Shown piece after piece: positions 34,001-48,500 of a DNA stretch of 64,000 nt. Below the pieces are notes generated by a model, which searched no databases, was not told where the DNA came from, and saw only the letters and a list, made by a program, of their open reading frames with translations. Position numbers and translations under genes: made by a program. The DNA is from Pegea sp. RAD2-039 (taxonomy: Eukaryota; Chordata; Thaliacea; Salpida; Salpidae), in the NCBI GenBank assembly GCA_034620365.1, contig JAQGEQ010000071.1, forward strand, positions 1,674,001-1,738,000, read 5' to 3'. Position 1 is the stretch's first letter. The number at the start of each line of letters is the position of its first letter.

Positions 34001-36418
34001 ATATTTTCATGGATAAAGTTACGTAACGTGCTAATTATGGGGAGAAATATCTGCTGATATTGTGTTTCCAGGTTTTAGTGGAACTAACTTTCATTGTAAG
34101 TTGACAAATTTAGCATTGTAATTTTTCGACCTGTCTAACTTACGCAATAGTTCGTGTGGCTTTAAAAGCCTAAGCTAGAATTTAGTGTGAAAACAAAATC
34201 TAATAAAAAAAGCTTATTCAGCTGATTTAACACCTAAAGCATTGTTTACTAGTTTCTTCTTGGTGGTCAAATTACAAACCTAATGATTGACAGTAGTGTG
34301 TGTAGAACTTACTAAAACAAATTGTAAAATTTATTTATGTTTTTCGATAAAGAACTATCAAGATAACAACTCATGGTAAATCTAAAATGAGCTTAACATA
34401 ACTAAGCCTTAGCTAATTAAATCTTTTATATATAAAGTTATGAATGTTTTTGAATAAATTAAAACTTTTAATAAACCTTGAATATAATTATTTTTAACAA
34501 ATACTTTGTTGGAAGTTAAAAAACTTTCATTTTTAAGATTGAACTGTATATCTATTTATACTTTTAAACTAAATAAACATTTGATTTTACTATATCGATA
34601 AATCTATAGTTGATTTTTCAAACTTTGTTGTTCATTAATGAATGAAACAAATATATGGCAAGATAAATTTACACAGATAAATATTGACAACTGATTGTAA
34701 AAAAGATGACCGTTTTTTTGTGATGAAGCTGTAATTAAAGACTATTTATATAAAATTGATCAACTAATGTAAATGATAGCTTAACAGGGTAACGTATATT
34801 AAGGATTGATTTGATATAAGATTTTGAAAACATTTTCATCAACTAAAATGTTTATCATTAGTAACTTATTAGTTTATGTAAAATTACTAGATTTATCTTT
34901 TTGTAAATTTTATAAATAAAAAAGTTCTTTTTTTGATAACACAAAAAGAAAAATTAATTAAATTGTCAACTATTTGTATGTATTATAATATTATTACTAG
35001 AATCAACATATTGATATTTTTATGACTGAATAAATGAACACTTCTGAAAATAATAAATAAAATACTTTTACGACTTCTTCAAAAATTTTATTAAAAATCA
35101 AAAACTCATCAAATCTTCATCAGTTTATTACAGCTTGAACTGATTTTAGAAAACGCTCCTGAAATTTTATTGTCATTTATTAAAAAATTTGTAAAAACAA
35201 AAAATTCCGTTTGTTTTTTTGTTTGAAAGGTTTCTGTTGAGTTAATATTATAAAACAAAAATTATAATTATCTTACTTATATGTAAATTTGTTAGCATTA
35301 AAACAAAAACAAAATAAAGTTTTTGTTTAATCATAGTAGAAAAAAGCTTTCAGATAATCTTTGTGAAAATGTTTTTTAATCTTCTCAGTTTTTTCTGGTT
35401 TTTATCTTGTTTATAATTGTAAAAACGTTTAGGATTTAGAATTTATTATCAAAAAAAATGTTATTTTCTAACAGTTCTTATCTGATGCTAGTTTTGTTTA
35501 TCAAACAAAAAAGATTGTGTCTTTAAGCTTATCAGCAAAGTAATTTCTCTAAATGATAAATTGCTTCAGCTGAAAAATCAGTGATTATTATTTAAAATTG
35601 TTATAGATAATTTTCAAACTGAAGTTCTCTTCTGCAGGATATCTAAAAACTTCTAGTTAACCGGTATAAAAACTAAAATAATAAAAACATAGAGTTATAC
35701 AAAAACATATAAAAACTAAAGTTTGGTAATATTTAATAGTTTACAAGTACAATTAAAAAACAAGAATTGAACTGATGATGTATCTTTTAAGTGATCAATT
35801 TTCATGTCAACTTTTTTTGTGCTGGGAAATTATCAAGTGGTTTTTGCGTTTGATTAAAAGATGTGCCTCAGAAACTATTTAGAGGGAAATTTGAATGATA
35901 CTCATAAATTCTGACTGTATCCTGAAACCTATTTTATATATAGCTAATTGATACTTATTTGAGGCTATGACACTATGAAACCCTCTCGACAAACAAACTT
36001 AGAGTGGAAAAATCAGACCACTGAAGTATTGGTAAAGCTTATTTAAAGCAATTACTAAATTAAACACTCTTATCGTATAACTTTACCAAGAATTTGAAGA
36101 AAAATTGGAGATGGTTTCAAAAATATTAATAAAATTTAAACAACTTTTGTTTCGTTTTTAATTTGATTTTAAAGTCTTTTTTTATAACGACTAATACATT
36201 TGGCTGAAGTAAAAAGTATTTTAAAATAGTCGATGTTTTGAAGCAAAACAAAGTTTAATAACCAACAAAAGCTGAAATGATTTTTGATTACATAAAACAT
36301 ATAAAAAATAGAAATAAAGCTTGATGAATAAAAAAGTTCACAATTGAAATGCCTTTTCAAACAAAGATAAGATTCAGACTGTAAAAAGCAATTATGTTAT
36401 CATCAAATCATAATTGGT
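31072..36418. other. AT-rich intergenic region
   Basis: More than 5 kb between the TBCD 3' end and the stop of the fasciclin gene on the other strand. Both strands carry only short, low-complexity frames. I see no transposon motifs, tRNA boxes or tandem arrays. The 3' UTR of the fasciclin gene should occupy its right edge. Confidence 0.5.
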
Positions 36419-39400
36419 TTATCGTGGACTTGGGTATTGAATTGCATTGTAGAAGTTCGGTAACAAGAGGTTATTAATTCTATGAACAATTCCGTTATTA
36501 GCCAGTTTATCTGATTCTGATATAGTGGCTCGTAGCTTTCTTCCATGTTTGCCGAGTAAAACACGGTTATGTTTGGAACAAGATATCAATATTTGGCCGT
36601 TCCTTGTTTTATGTCGTTTAGTTTTTTGCAACAATTGATCTTTACACCAAAAGCCTAAAATTGAAAAAGATTTATGAAGATGAATAGTACTAAAAAATCA
36701 TTTATAATGTATGTAAAGAAAACGTAATTAATACTTCTACCTTACATTTAAGACCTTTAATCTATACGATTGATTAATCAGAATTAATACATGACTGACT
36801 ATAATTAGTGCAACAAATTTCCAGTTAGTCAATGATAATAAGCATTTATTTACCATCTATAAAATGGAAAGATAGGATTCGTCTGCTAGTTTCTGGATTT
36901 GCAAATAATTCATCTATAACAAAACTTGCAGATCTTTCAAAGACTTCATTTGTGGGAGCAAAGAATGTCAAATCTTCATCACTTTGAAATAACTAATAAT
37001 TCATTGAAGAAATTGTATTAGACTTTTATAGTTAAGTTTTATTTCATCAAATAAGTTATTATTCTTTGTAATTGCGATGCGATTTTTTGAATTTAATTTA
37101 TAAAGGTAAAGACAAAAAATAGTTTTGTAAATTTTAGCATATTTAAACATGTCAATCCAATGAACAAATTATCAAAAAAGTTTAGATTTATAAATCAAGT
37201 TAATAAATTTAAAAATGATAACTGTAAAGTAAATATTGATAAACAAAGTAGTGATTTGTATTGGAAATTTAAATTAACTATAAACAATTTATATTAGCTG
37301 CTAAAAAATTAAAATAAAAGTAAGCAATAAAAATTAAGAGTACCGTTTGTAAGCTGTGCTTTTTGATAATACTCAAAATCACAGAAAAAGATTTATCTTC
37401 TGTGAGAACAGATAGAAGATCTGTCTTCGGATATTTCATTATCTAAACAAAAGATTATTAATCAACTTTAACTAATATAAACATCTAATAAAAATGTTTA
37501 CAAAAAAATAATAAAAAATAGGTTACTCGATCAATAATTATCAATGAGCCCGCACAAGAAGTGAAAACGTTCTTCGTAGAAGATACTTTTGCGCATTGGA
37601 AAGTAACAACCTCCCTTGATACCATTCTTTCATCATTTTGATGATTACTCATCATGTATTTTGCTACATGTACTTTTCTCTGTCCTCGCACAGTCCATAT
37701 TGTGTCCCGTGAAGTCAATTGATTGAGATCTATCAATGGGATCATGTGATAAAAGTAATTTTGACGAATGGTATCGAGATTTGATGTAGCTCTTATTAGT
37801 TCCACTTGAGTGAGTTTCTAAGTGAACATTAAGTAATGGTAAAAATAAGCAAAAAACATTAAATAAAAAACTGAAATACTGATAATACAAGGTAACTACT
37901 ACAAATGTTGAACAAAACTGTTCTTATCAAATTTTATGTTGTAATAAATCTAACCTGAAATGCTGAATTTTGTGGAACAATTAGGGAGATGTTTCGCCTA
38001 GAGCTCAGCTCATTAATCAAATTAGCAGATCGCAGAGATTTGTAAAAATAAGAAAAATCTTTTTGTTGTTGAAGAATATCACTCAAATAATTTGCTGCAC
38101 AACAAAAATTATTTTTTATTATTTGTTTGAATAGTTGATCAAAGTGATTAATCATCTTAACTTCATTTGAATTGTTATATTAGTTACCTCTGAAAAGAAG
38201 ATTTTTCACAATGTGAACCACACCATTATTAGCAACTATATCTGACTTAATCAGTTTTGTTCCATTTACAAATGAAGAACGGGATGAGGCTTCATAATAA
38301 GAGCTCAAATATCTTCCTCCTCTTGTTTTAAACCGAAAATTGATTTCTGATAAAAATGTTATTCCAAGTTTTAATAGTTTTCTTATTTCTTTAATTCCAT
38401 TAAAAGCTATTTGTTTTTCTTGCTAAGTAGATATGTTAAAACAAGAAAACTATTTGCTGAGTTGAGAAGCAAAGAGAGTTTAAACATTATTTTCATTTAG
38501 TTTAAAATGTAAATACAAAAAGAAATTATTGTAAAGTAAATCTACATCATTTAAAATGAGAGTAATTTGACGAAGCTTGGCATATTTCAAAAGTTTTGCC
38601 GAAACCACACCAATGATAAGCTAGATTATTTTCAGAAAAGTCTCAACCACTACAAACTTAGAATTTAAGTGATTAGATTCGAATCAACTAAAAATACAAA
38701 TATGCCGCGTAGGTTAGAAACGGATTACTAATAACTATTAGATTGTGTTTGATGGCCTACCTGTGGCTGGTGAACAAAACATCTCATCCACGATATGATT
38801 TTCTATCATTTCTTTCAAGCATTCCTTGGATTCAAGTCTCACAGATAAAGGAAGACTTCGTAATGCAGCATCAGTTGGAGCGAACATAGTAGTTGTGTGA
38901 TTAATAGAGCTCAGATCGTCTATCATGTCTAGCTTTTCTAAAACTACAAGTTTAACATAATATTAGATAACTTGTGTTTGCCCATGAAGTTTATCAACTG
39001 ATAAAACTATTTTATCGCACAGTTGATGATGTGGTTCGGTTGGAACATATTTCAAATCTATCAGTTCTATGAAAATGTTATTGATGAGTTGACCAAATAT
39101 TATCATTATATTATCTGTACAAAAGCCACCAAAATATTTATCACAATGCCTTAAGAAAATACTTTTATGTTATTCAAAGTGTAAAATATTAAGGTAAAGA
39201 TTATGTTAGGAAAACCTTTTACAATTTACAAAAGTATTTAACTAATGAAATAAAGTCTAAAAATATATAACTTCTCAGTATATAGTTGAAACATCAATTA
39301 TTAATTTTTATTAAAAATAGAAATTATGTTTGTATATCTTTGTTGAGTACAGACCGTAAATAAGTGATGAAAATCGGTGAGATCTTTTCTGTAAAATTCC

Positions 39401-42381
39401 TATCAAATTGTCGTCTACGTTATACAACAATCCATCAATAACGTGAGATACTATGTAATCTCGTGGTTGAAGATCGCGTGATGTTATATTTCTGCAGTTG
39501 ACAGTTAAAATGTTGTCATAAACATTAAAACGAACTTGATTTCCTGAGAGAGCCTGCTCAAAATTGAGAACTGTTTACAAATGTGATTCTCACAAGAAAA
39601 CCAGTTGAAAAAGTTTCTCACAAACCGTCAACTTACATATGAAATAAAATTATTGCTCAAATCTGTTGAGTAGAGAAAAGTTGGAATCGCCAAATTGTCC
39701 ATCATTCGACTTATAACAATCGAATCTGAAGTGATTAAAATGTTATAAATCAGCCAGTAGAGTCGATCGCTTTATATCACCATTAAATGATTTTAAGACA
39801 CGGTCACTAGGAGTAAAAGATGTCATATTGATTATTTGAATCTCATCTTCGTCAACTTCAAAGTCTTCTATTTGTTTTGCTTTCTTTTTATGACTTCGAC
39901 GAACTTTTGAGGCTTCTTTATAAAACACATTTTAATTCGCAACTTATAATTACAATCAACTAACTTACTTTTTGATCTGCATTTATGAAACTTCTTTTTT
40001 AATATTTTAGAATCGTTACAACATTTCCATTTAACAAACAGTGAAAAGCCTGTACTATCTTTTCTGTAAATACAAATATTAAGTAAGCAACTTTTTAAAG
40101 CAACATTAAACTTAGTTTTCTTGAAGAGACAGATTTTTGCTTGATAAGAAAATAAGTTTTGCAAAATTACTTGGTGATACAATTGAAGATTCGACAGAAA
40201 CGTTGGAGTTTTTCCAAATCTTTTTTTAGCCATTTCTTATATTTCTTCATATGGAGCGAGCAAGATGTTTTTCTGAATATTAGAAATATTTGCAAAGTTG
40301 GATTGTAATTACGAAGTTCAATGAACATTTATAGTAGCGTTTAATAATCTAAGGGCTTGTCGAGTTTATATTTATTAAGTTAAAGTTTGTTGTGTCACTG
40401 AATACTTATCATGTTAGTGCTTTGTATAATATATTAAACTTATAAATATACTATTTCGAATGTTATGAAACTCGAATCTAAGCTAAAGTAATGGGAAATC
40501 TACTGAAAGATAGTTATCAACAGATGTTGGAACTCTAAAATAAAACTAAATGAAGATAAAAACATATTTATAAACTTATAAATATTTATATTAAGATTAT
40601 GATTTAAATCATTCTTAAATATAGCTAAGATTGATAAAATAAGTTTGATAAGATCTATATCACAGAAAACTAGATTTGGTTAAAATTTTGATTATTTTAA
40701 GCTTTTGTTTAATAATTTCATTCTTCATTTGAAGTTGCAAATTAAATTAAAGTTTGCAGTTTTTACAAGCACGTGATACTATTTAATATTTGCTGATTAT
40801 ACCGTTATTTAATATTTACCACCTATTAGAAGTAATTGTGAGCGTTTTTTTTTTCTTTATGTTTTGTGTGAAGGGTTCTTTCTTATATTAAACAAACACT
40901 CATGGTCGTTGAATCTTACGAGAAATTTCAGAAGGTTGTTTAGGTCTTTTTGTGTCATTGTGTTAAAGCTTTAAACATATATAATATTTCAAACTAGATA
41001 TACATACAAACAAAGCCTTTTTCTCAAGGTTTATGATTTAAATAAGACTCAGACTTATTGTGGTAGAAAGTAAGCTTTACGGTAGTTGGTAAAAGTCAGT
41101 TTATATTTAGCCCTTTATAAAAGAACTTGAAATTTATATTATACTTGTCTTAAGCTTACTTGAAAATTAATACAACAAAAAAAACTTAATTAAATAATTA
41201 ACCAAACAATTATGATTGCTATCACTATGAAAATTGATTGAAGTAGATTTAGAGCTTAACTAAAGTCAATGTGTTGACTGATTAAATTTATCATCATCAT
41301 TTTTACTTTGTAAGATGATAAAAGCGCATTAACCACGTACAAACACAAACTTATCATTAATGAAACATTGAAATGTGTTATATCAAATGTAAATAGTAAA
41401 GTACGTTAAAAGTGCAAAACTGTGATAATTGATTTTGTGATGATTGATCAATAGTCTAAAGCTAACTTAGTAAAAGAGTTGACACAATTGAAAACTGAAT
41501 ATATTCTTATAAATGTCTTTATAAACTTTTTTATGTGAAAATGATTTCGCTTTCAAACTTTCAGGTTGTTATAGTATTTCTAAATCACGTAAATTTAAGC
41601 ATAACTTTGAGGTTTTTCGCATTAAAATACTAGTTTCAATTTATTCCAAATACAGAATACGCTTTAATTTTAAAGAATGGTTGAGTAAATAGTTATTGTT
41701 GCAAATAAAATTAGTCAATAAAAGTTTATACAAAATCACTCACTTGATAGACCATTTTGCTTTTCCTGTTAAAAGAATTTTCTTTCTGCGTTGACCTTCT
41801 TCATACAAACGTTTTCTAGTCATTAAAACAAATCCAATTTTACGTTTAGTATTGAAATGCTTAGCAAATTTGTTGACAATATTTTTGACATCTTTCAAAG
41901 AACTAAAATTGTTACGGATTACAAGTCCGGGTTGAAAATTGGTTGTTGAAGAATTGTTGCTGCTTCTTATACCAGGTAACTTTCTTTCATAAATTGTTGA
42001 AAATTTATTAAAGCTTTTAGTATCAAGACGTTCAATCTTCTTCTTCTTCATCATTATATCTTCTTTTAAATCGATCTTATTTACAAACGGCTTTGATCTG
42101 AAACTTAGAATATTCGGACTCCTTTCATCGAAATTTTTAAGCTCTTTAGAATCTATTGAGAACTTTTTGGATGTCCTTTGCGTCCAATCAACACTCCTGC
42201 TTCCTTGGGAGTTTATTAAGATCTTTACGTGATCTTCATTGTTACTCTTCATAATTTGTGTCTTGTAATCGGATTCAAGATCAATTTGCAACAATTGCTT
42301 ATCACCTAAAGTGCTGCTGGTAATTTGACTACTTGCAGATATCTGTATTATCGCTATTAATAAAACAATAAGCTTTAACAT
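36419..42381 (-). CDS. Secreted protein with four fasciclin (FAS1) domains, periostin/TGFBI-like
   Basis: Exons (minus): 42381-41744, 40063-39969, 39915-39781, 39725-39637, 39553-39355, 38943-38761, 38346-38188, 38094-37955, 37817-37527, 37442-37344, 36992-36854, 36654-36419; 800 codons plus stop, phases consistent. The ATG at 42381 opens a signal peptide, MLKLIVLLIAIIQISASSQ; an upstream in-frame TTG is ignored. A 190-residue basic, Ser/Asn-rich segment follows, then a short stretch with a CC pair (VKWKCCND) where TGFBI and periostin have the EMI domain. FAS1 domains lie at about 265-380 (YIVSHVIDGLLYNV), 386-500 (TMFAPTDAAL; ANNGVVHIVKNLL), 505-645 (ISLIVPQNSAF; less typical) and 650-795 (LTFFAPTNEVF; ANNGIVHRINNLLLP). 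The vertebrate relatives are adhesive matrix proteins binding collagen and integrins. Joining of the first exon to the second rests on phase only, across a 1.7-kb intron. Confidence 0.85.
40064..41743. other. Large first intron of the fasciclin gene (or gene boundary)
   Basis: AT-rich DNA separating the signal-peptide exon from the first EMI-like exon. A minus-strand frame running upstream of exon 2 to about 40233 contains a few cysteines and could hide another small EMI exon, but I found no splice pair that also keeps phase convincingly. No transposon is evident. Confidence 0.4.
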
Positions 42382-45300
42382 TCTTTCAATTAGTCGACTT
42401 CTGATTGGTTGCTTCTTAGTCTTTTTATGCAACTCAGTGGTCAGTTTCTATGTTCTGAATATCGAAGAAAATAAATTTGTCAAAGTTTTTTTCTTTTCTT
42501 TTATTCCTTTTTTGCCGATGACGAGTTAAAAAAGAAAAAAGATTTCGTCACGCATAAGTGAATTTTGATTGTCGGAAGAACATATTTTGGAATTGGAACA
42601 ACACCGGGAGCAAAAAATCAGACAATACCACTGACACAGATATTTCATCTTAATAATTTACTTTGTAAACAAACTCTTACGTTTATGTCTTATCTTTAAA
42701 TAAACATAAGACATCAGCTTAATTTTTAAACGTAAATGAAACACTTATTTCAAATTAATGTTTAAACTAAAAAGGTGACAGTATAAAAATGTTTGTTGTT
42801 AAGATCCGGTATTTCCAAAAGTTATATCTACTTTCTCATTATTTAATTATTTTGTGGTTGCAGAAAACTTTTAATTTAGCTTAATGCTTTGATTTCTATA
42901 TATTCTATTTATCCTAGATTAACTTTACAAAAATAATCAAAGATAGCTATTGTGTGCCATCTTTGAAATAATGATTGAAAATTATAAGATCGAAAGTTTG
43001 AAGTAAAAGGATTATTTTCATATGATGTGAGATAAACCTGATGTCATCATTATTGCTTTGTACTGCTAGCTAGCGTTTGTATGTTGCTGCTTTATATATG
43101 GATTAATTTTTTATCACTGTCAATCATTTGCAGAGTTTGAAGTGTATTTTTCAATACAAATTTCGTGTTTTGTTCACTGACACCAGCTAAAAATATATTC
43201 AAACTTAAGAAATTTATTTATCATTTAGTTTATTAAAAGCTTTTTTATACTTAAATTTATATTTAAAGTGTTTTAATGATAGATCTTTGTATACAGACTA
43301 ATATTTGAAATAATTCCCACAAAAAAAGATAACTCAAATATTAGACAGTGTCCAAAAGAATTTGCTAACATGTTCTTTATCTTGAGTTCTAGATAGGATT
43401 AGATAAAAAGTCTGAGATAGTTTTTACACTTGGTTCAGACAAATGGAGTTACTAAGTAAACTGTGGGGTGGCTAAAAATATACTTTAAAAATAAAAGTTC
43501 AACTTTTACTTGTATCTCAAAATCAATCATTAAGACTCATCATCTATTAAAAGAAGTAACTTAAAAGATCACAGATTAACAATGCAACGAATGAAATGAT
43601 TCTACTAATGCTTCTTTTATACTTAGCAAAGCAAGATCTTTCAGCTTAAGAATTATTTAAATACTTAAGATAATTTTTATCCTTTCAGTAAATTAAATAA
43701 ATAAAAAAGTTAAAAATTGCTCAATACACAAAGCTGCAGTCTTACTTTATAAAAATAAACTTTCTTCAAATTATTTTAACACTTCACGAGTCATTAAGAT
43801 TTGAAAAATGGTTGAGGCTATTAGAAACCTCCTCAACAGTTAGTGAAATTATTAACTGATAAATTAAAAAGATAAATTAAAGCCTTAATTAAACTGTAAG
43901 CATATATTTATACAAGAATCAAAAGCTAAGTACAAGTCCTTATGTTTATTTTTTCTTTGGGCAAAGAAAATAACAGCAAAGTTTTTAATCACACATGTCT
44001 AGTATCATTAACTATCATCACTTATACCAACTAATCTATTATTAGATCCGTGAACGAGTGGTTGCTAAGTGCGTTGCTAGTGTTGATTCCCTTTCATTGT
44101 TATCTTTCATTTTTAAATTCTGAATTCTTAAAAAAATTAAAGAACCGTATAATTTATTCTTGGTTCTTTTGAAAAATAGTAAAATGTATATCTAGATCCT
44201 ATGCTGATCTCTATGTACAGAATGAACAATTCCAATTGAAGGCTTCTTTAAATCTAGCTCGACAAAATTCATGGCTATGAGTAACATTTTGAAGCAGATA
44301 TATCGTCGACATTTGTTTATTGTATTTGTAAATGTCATTTGTAGTGTTTTGAGTTACTGCTTTTAGAAACGTCATGATGACTAGTTTCAGAGTACTATAA
44401 TAAAAGTTGTGATAGCTTATTAATACTAGTCACGTGGAAAGGCTTTTCTAAATAAATCCTTGGTGCAAAGTTGTATCCATTAGCTTGAAAACCAAAAGAG
44501 CATTAACTTGCATGACTGGTCAGCTACAATTAAAAATGTTTTTTGTGGTCACGGACTAAGCCAGGAAAAGGCTTAAAAACTTGCCAAAAAGGACGCCAAG
44601 ACTTGCAGACAGTTGTTAAAGGATATAGCTAAAAGATTTTAAACTTAGCAGCAAGCTCCCTAAGTAAAGATAAGATAATGAGCTATAATGAAAACCACTT
44701 TAGAAAGGTTATAAATGTACCAAGCCTTAATGAAAATCTTAAATAGTTTTCTTTGAAATTGCAGCTTTTAAAAAACTTAACTTTCAACAAATCAATGTTA
44801 GAATGAATTGAAATTAGCATTTAGTTTTTAGCTTTTAAACTCAGCTTGCTTGCTTCTTAATCAAACTTTAATGAACGTTGGTCTGTAGGTTTGTCTTTGA
44901 GTTTTGCAGCAATTTAGCACCAGTGTTTATGGAAATTAGCGTCATCTCTAATAGATTATCTACCTCAAAAAATGTTTAGTAATATCTAGTTATGATAAAA
45001 AAACTAACATTTCTCTGCTAGTGATTACCATAAAAATTGTCATGTAACTTTTTGAATATAATCAAGTTAACGTAAAAAGTATTAACATTCAAGTCTAACG
45101 TATAATCACTTAAAAAATTTGATATTATGTGTAGCAGTTTAATTTAAAAAACAATTAAGACTTTTATTATTAAGTTTATTACAGATATCTAAAAGGACGG
45201 TAATAAAAAATGTAAAATAGCAAATATTTGTGGAATTGTTTCAAATTGTTTAAATGTTTTACTAGTCTATAAAATGATTTTCATTAATAACTGAGAAAAT

Positions 45301-45512
45301 TAAAATAAATAGTAGTTGTTTACAATATGTTCCACGACAAAGTGTCTGTGATGAATAGAAAATGCAAACAGGAAAATGTACAATTGTTTTTCATATAACT
45401 TTTTGTAAAACATAATCTGCGTGCAAAACAGAGATTTTGAAAAAAAAAAACAGCAAAAAATGAGGAACGCAGATGTTTACGACTTTAAAGAAATATACTA
45501 AAATAGCAACTG
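42382..45512. other. Intergenic region with fasciclin gene promoter
   Basis: About 3.1 kb of AT-rich DNA between the fasciclin gene start and the stop of the PDZ gene, both on the minus strand. No coding exon, tRNA or transposon was recognised. The promoter of the fasciclin gene should lie at the left edge; nothing diagnostic is visible. Confidence 0.5.
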
Positions 45513-48500
45513 TTACACTCTGTGTACTTTGGCTGGCTTAATACAAAGTTGCACATTTTCACTGTCAAGTATCATATCATTAATGGCATCCAGGCTTATA
45601 TCATCAACATTGATACCGTTCACATGTGTTACTATATCACCCAACTTCATTAACCCACTGTACATTTTTTCTGGATAACCATCGTTTAGACTAGATATAT
45701 AAACACCTAAAATGAAATAAAATGCTAAAAATTAAATAAAACTTTAACAATTTGCGCCATATAGCAATTGAGACTTTAATTAAGTTGGTATCATATTTCA
45801 ATTAAGAAAATTTCAAGCTTGTATTTCTAACCTAATAAAAATTTATTTATCAAATGTCGAAAATAATTGAATTTGAATCTAATAGTTTGATGTACATAAA
45901 CCGTTACTTAAAACAAACATTAAAGTTTTAATAAACTTACATTTGTTATCTTTATAACGCCCTAGATAGAAACCATAAGGCCCTGATGGTGGTTTTACAA
46001 TTTCAACTAATACATCTCCACTGGATGCATTTATATTTAAAACTCTTCCAATAGGCCTAAAAATAAAGCATAAGTAAGATCATAAGAGAAAAAGTTGATA
46101 TTGCCTAGTTTGTTAGAAGTTACTTTTAACAACCAATTTAAATTAAATATTTACCGAACTAAGTTTGTTATTAAAAATATACTTAATCATTAAAAAGAAA
46201 ACAATAGGTTTAAATGGATTACAACATTTTGCCAAATCATACTTCTTGTGTTTATGTGAAATGGTGAAATTAGATATCAGATTGTAACTTTATTAGCTAA
46301 TTTAGATGAAAAACATTTTTTAAGTTTAATTAAAGCTTGTAAATCTGTGTCTGAGTTTTTAAAACCTTACTAAGAAGCCACAAATTTTCTAAACTATCTC
46401 TTAAATGCTAGTTAACTTGTAAATATGCAAACTTAAAATTTTATTACTTATTTAAAATATATCGGTGTTTTATTTTTATGATATTTTCACTTCAAAGAAT
46501 TGTCTTTGCTTTGCTCCATAGATTAAGTAAAACTCCATTTAGAGATAATATTCATTTGTTATTATTGTTAACTTAAACATTGCTTTTACAGTCAAGTCCT
46601 AAAAGATTTAAATCAATACAGAAATTTCAGCAACTTTAAATGTAATATTGATATTTTTATTAAGAGTGATTTTGGAATTATTTGTATATGAAAAATTAAA
46701 CTTATAAAGTGCGTAAAATTGGGTTTAAAGAAAATATCTACTTTTTAAAGAATATATTTTTAACGTAAAGATGTTGGGAAGAAACAATTTTCAAAACAAA
46801 ATCTTCAAAAGTACACTCAAACACACTTTCCAATTGTTTTACCTCTAAGTTGCTTTTAAATTAAAAAATGAATAATGATTTACTTCGAAATAAACTTTTG
46901 TTTACCAACAAGCATTTGATTTTTAAACTAATCTATATTCTGTAAAACAGGTCTCGTATTTATAAAGTTTTTGTAAAAATATTTTGGTTGTAGAATTTAA
47001 ATTGACTTATAAAAAGTTTAGAGTGTATAAAACAATTTTAGTGTTAGCTACATTTCAAGATTTCAATATAATATATTAGTGATTTTAATAATTAGTTTAT
47101 TAAAGTATATCTTCATAGATTTCAGTTTATTAACAACCATCAATTAATTGTGTAAGATGTGTTTAAATTTCTGTCATTACATTTTGATAAAAACTAATAA
47201 ATGATAATTTTTATTTAAAATTTAATTTAATTGTTTCAATATTAGCTTTAAGTTTGTGATGCTCATTTGAGATATATATTTGTTTATCATATTATAAACT
47301 AAACTTGGTTCTTCTTGCTACTTTACTTACCATTAGCAAATATAAACATAAAGTTTCAAATATTATGAATCGTAGTAAGATAAAATAAAATACAGTTTAT
47401 GATACTTCTGGAAAGTTAGTAAAAACCAATATGTATCTTTCTTTTTTTTATTTGTTTTCAATTTTAAAGTTTAATTTGTCACCAGTAAAAATAACTTGAA
47501 ACTTACTTTCTAAATGATTTTTAGTAGCAGTTAATTTATCATTGTTGATCTTTTTTATCGACTAGAACTAGTTGAAATGCAGTCTGAAGTCTTTCAGATG
47601 ATAATCACATTTTATCATACATCAACATTTTGTTTAAGCAAATAGAAGTATCAAAACTCACCGGAAATGATTAGGATGACCAATTTCTATCTGATTTCTG
47701 TCAATAAATGAGTTTCTGCAATTATTTAAAATTGATTAAAGGTTTAAACTAAAATATTTCAAATACTTATGATTACACATAAAAGATTTTTAAGAATAAA
47801 GAGTTTTTTTAGGATGAAAAAGCTCTTATTTGTAGCTTCTGTGCTTTATATAAAAAAGGAAAATATAAAAAAGAAAATAGTTATTTAGAAATTTGAGCAA
47901 ATTTTGTTTTTATTAAACCAAATTCAAATCCCTAAAGATCATCTTAAAAAGTCAAATATACAAATATTTGAGTTCTAAAGTAACCTTTTCAAATATAAAC
48001 AAAAGCTTGAAAATTCAAGTGTTGATAAGAAAACCCTAAAAAGTATTTGATATATTTTCACACAACTTGCTTTCAGCCTGAAGCTAACAAACCTTTTTTT
48101 ATCAATAGTCTCAAAAGAAAAGGAATCAACAGCAATTGTGTTTCGATTTTGCTTAGATCGTGACTTCCGTTTCCGCATTCGGACTGTATTGATGATAGAA
48201 GTGATGGAAGTCGCCTTCTTCATCGAGGAACTTTCATATTCTCCTTCATCTGAAGTTGTAGACTTTTTTGAACTAAAAATAAATTTTGAAACTAATTTTT
48301 TGAGTTGAACAACTCGTTTATTTGATAAGTTAAAAAATTAGTTAATAAAAGCCACTAAAACGATGAAACATCAATCATATGTCTATCTTAAGTTCCATCT
48401 ATTCAAGTTCAATTTTAACGTCTAACTCATGTAAAAAAAAGATCAATTTGTTCGATCTTGGCTCATACAACTTCATCAAAGTCAATCAATTACTAGATCA

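Noticed and set aside
42379-42432. Longer N-terminus for the fasciclin protein starting at 42432
   Set aside because: That start is TTG; using the ATG at 42381 puts a clean signal peptide at the N-terminus.
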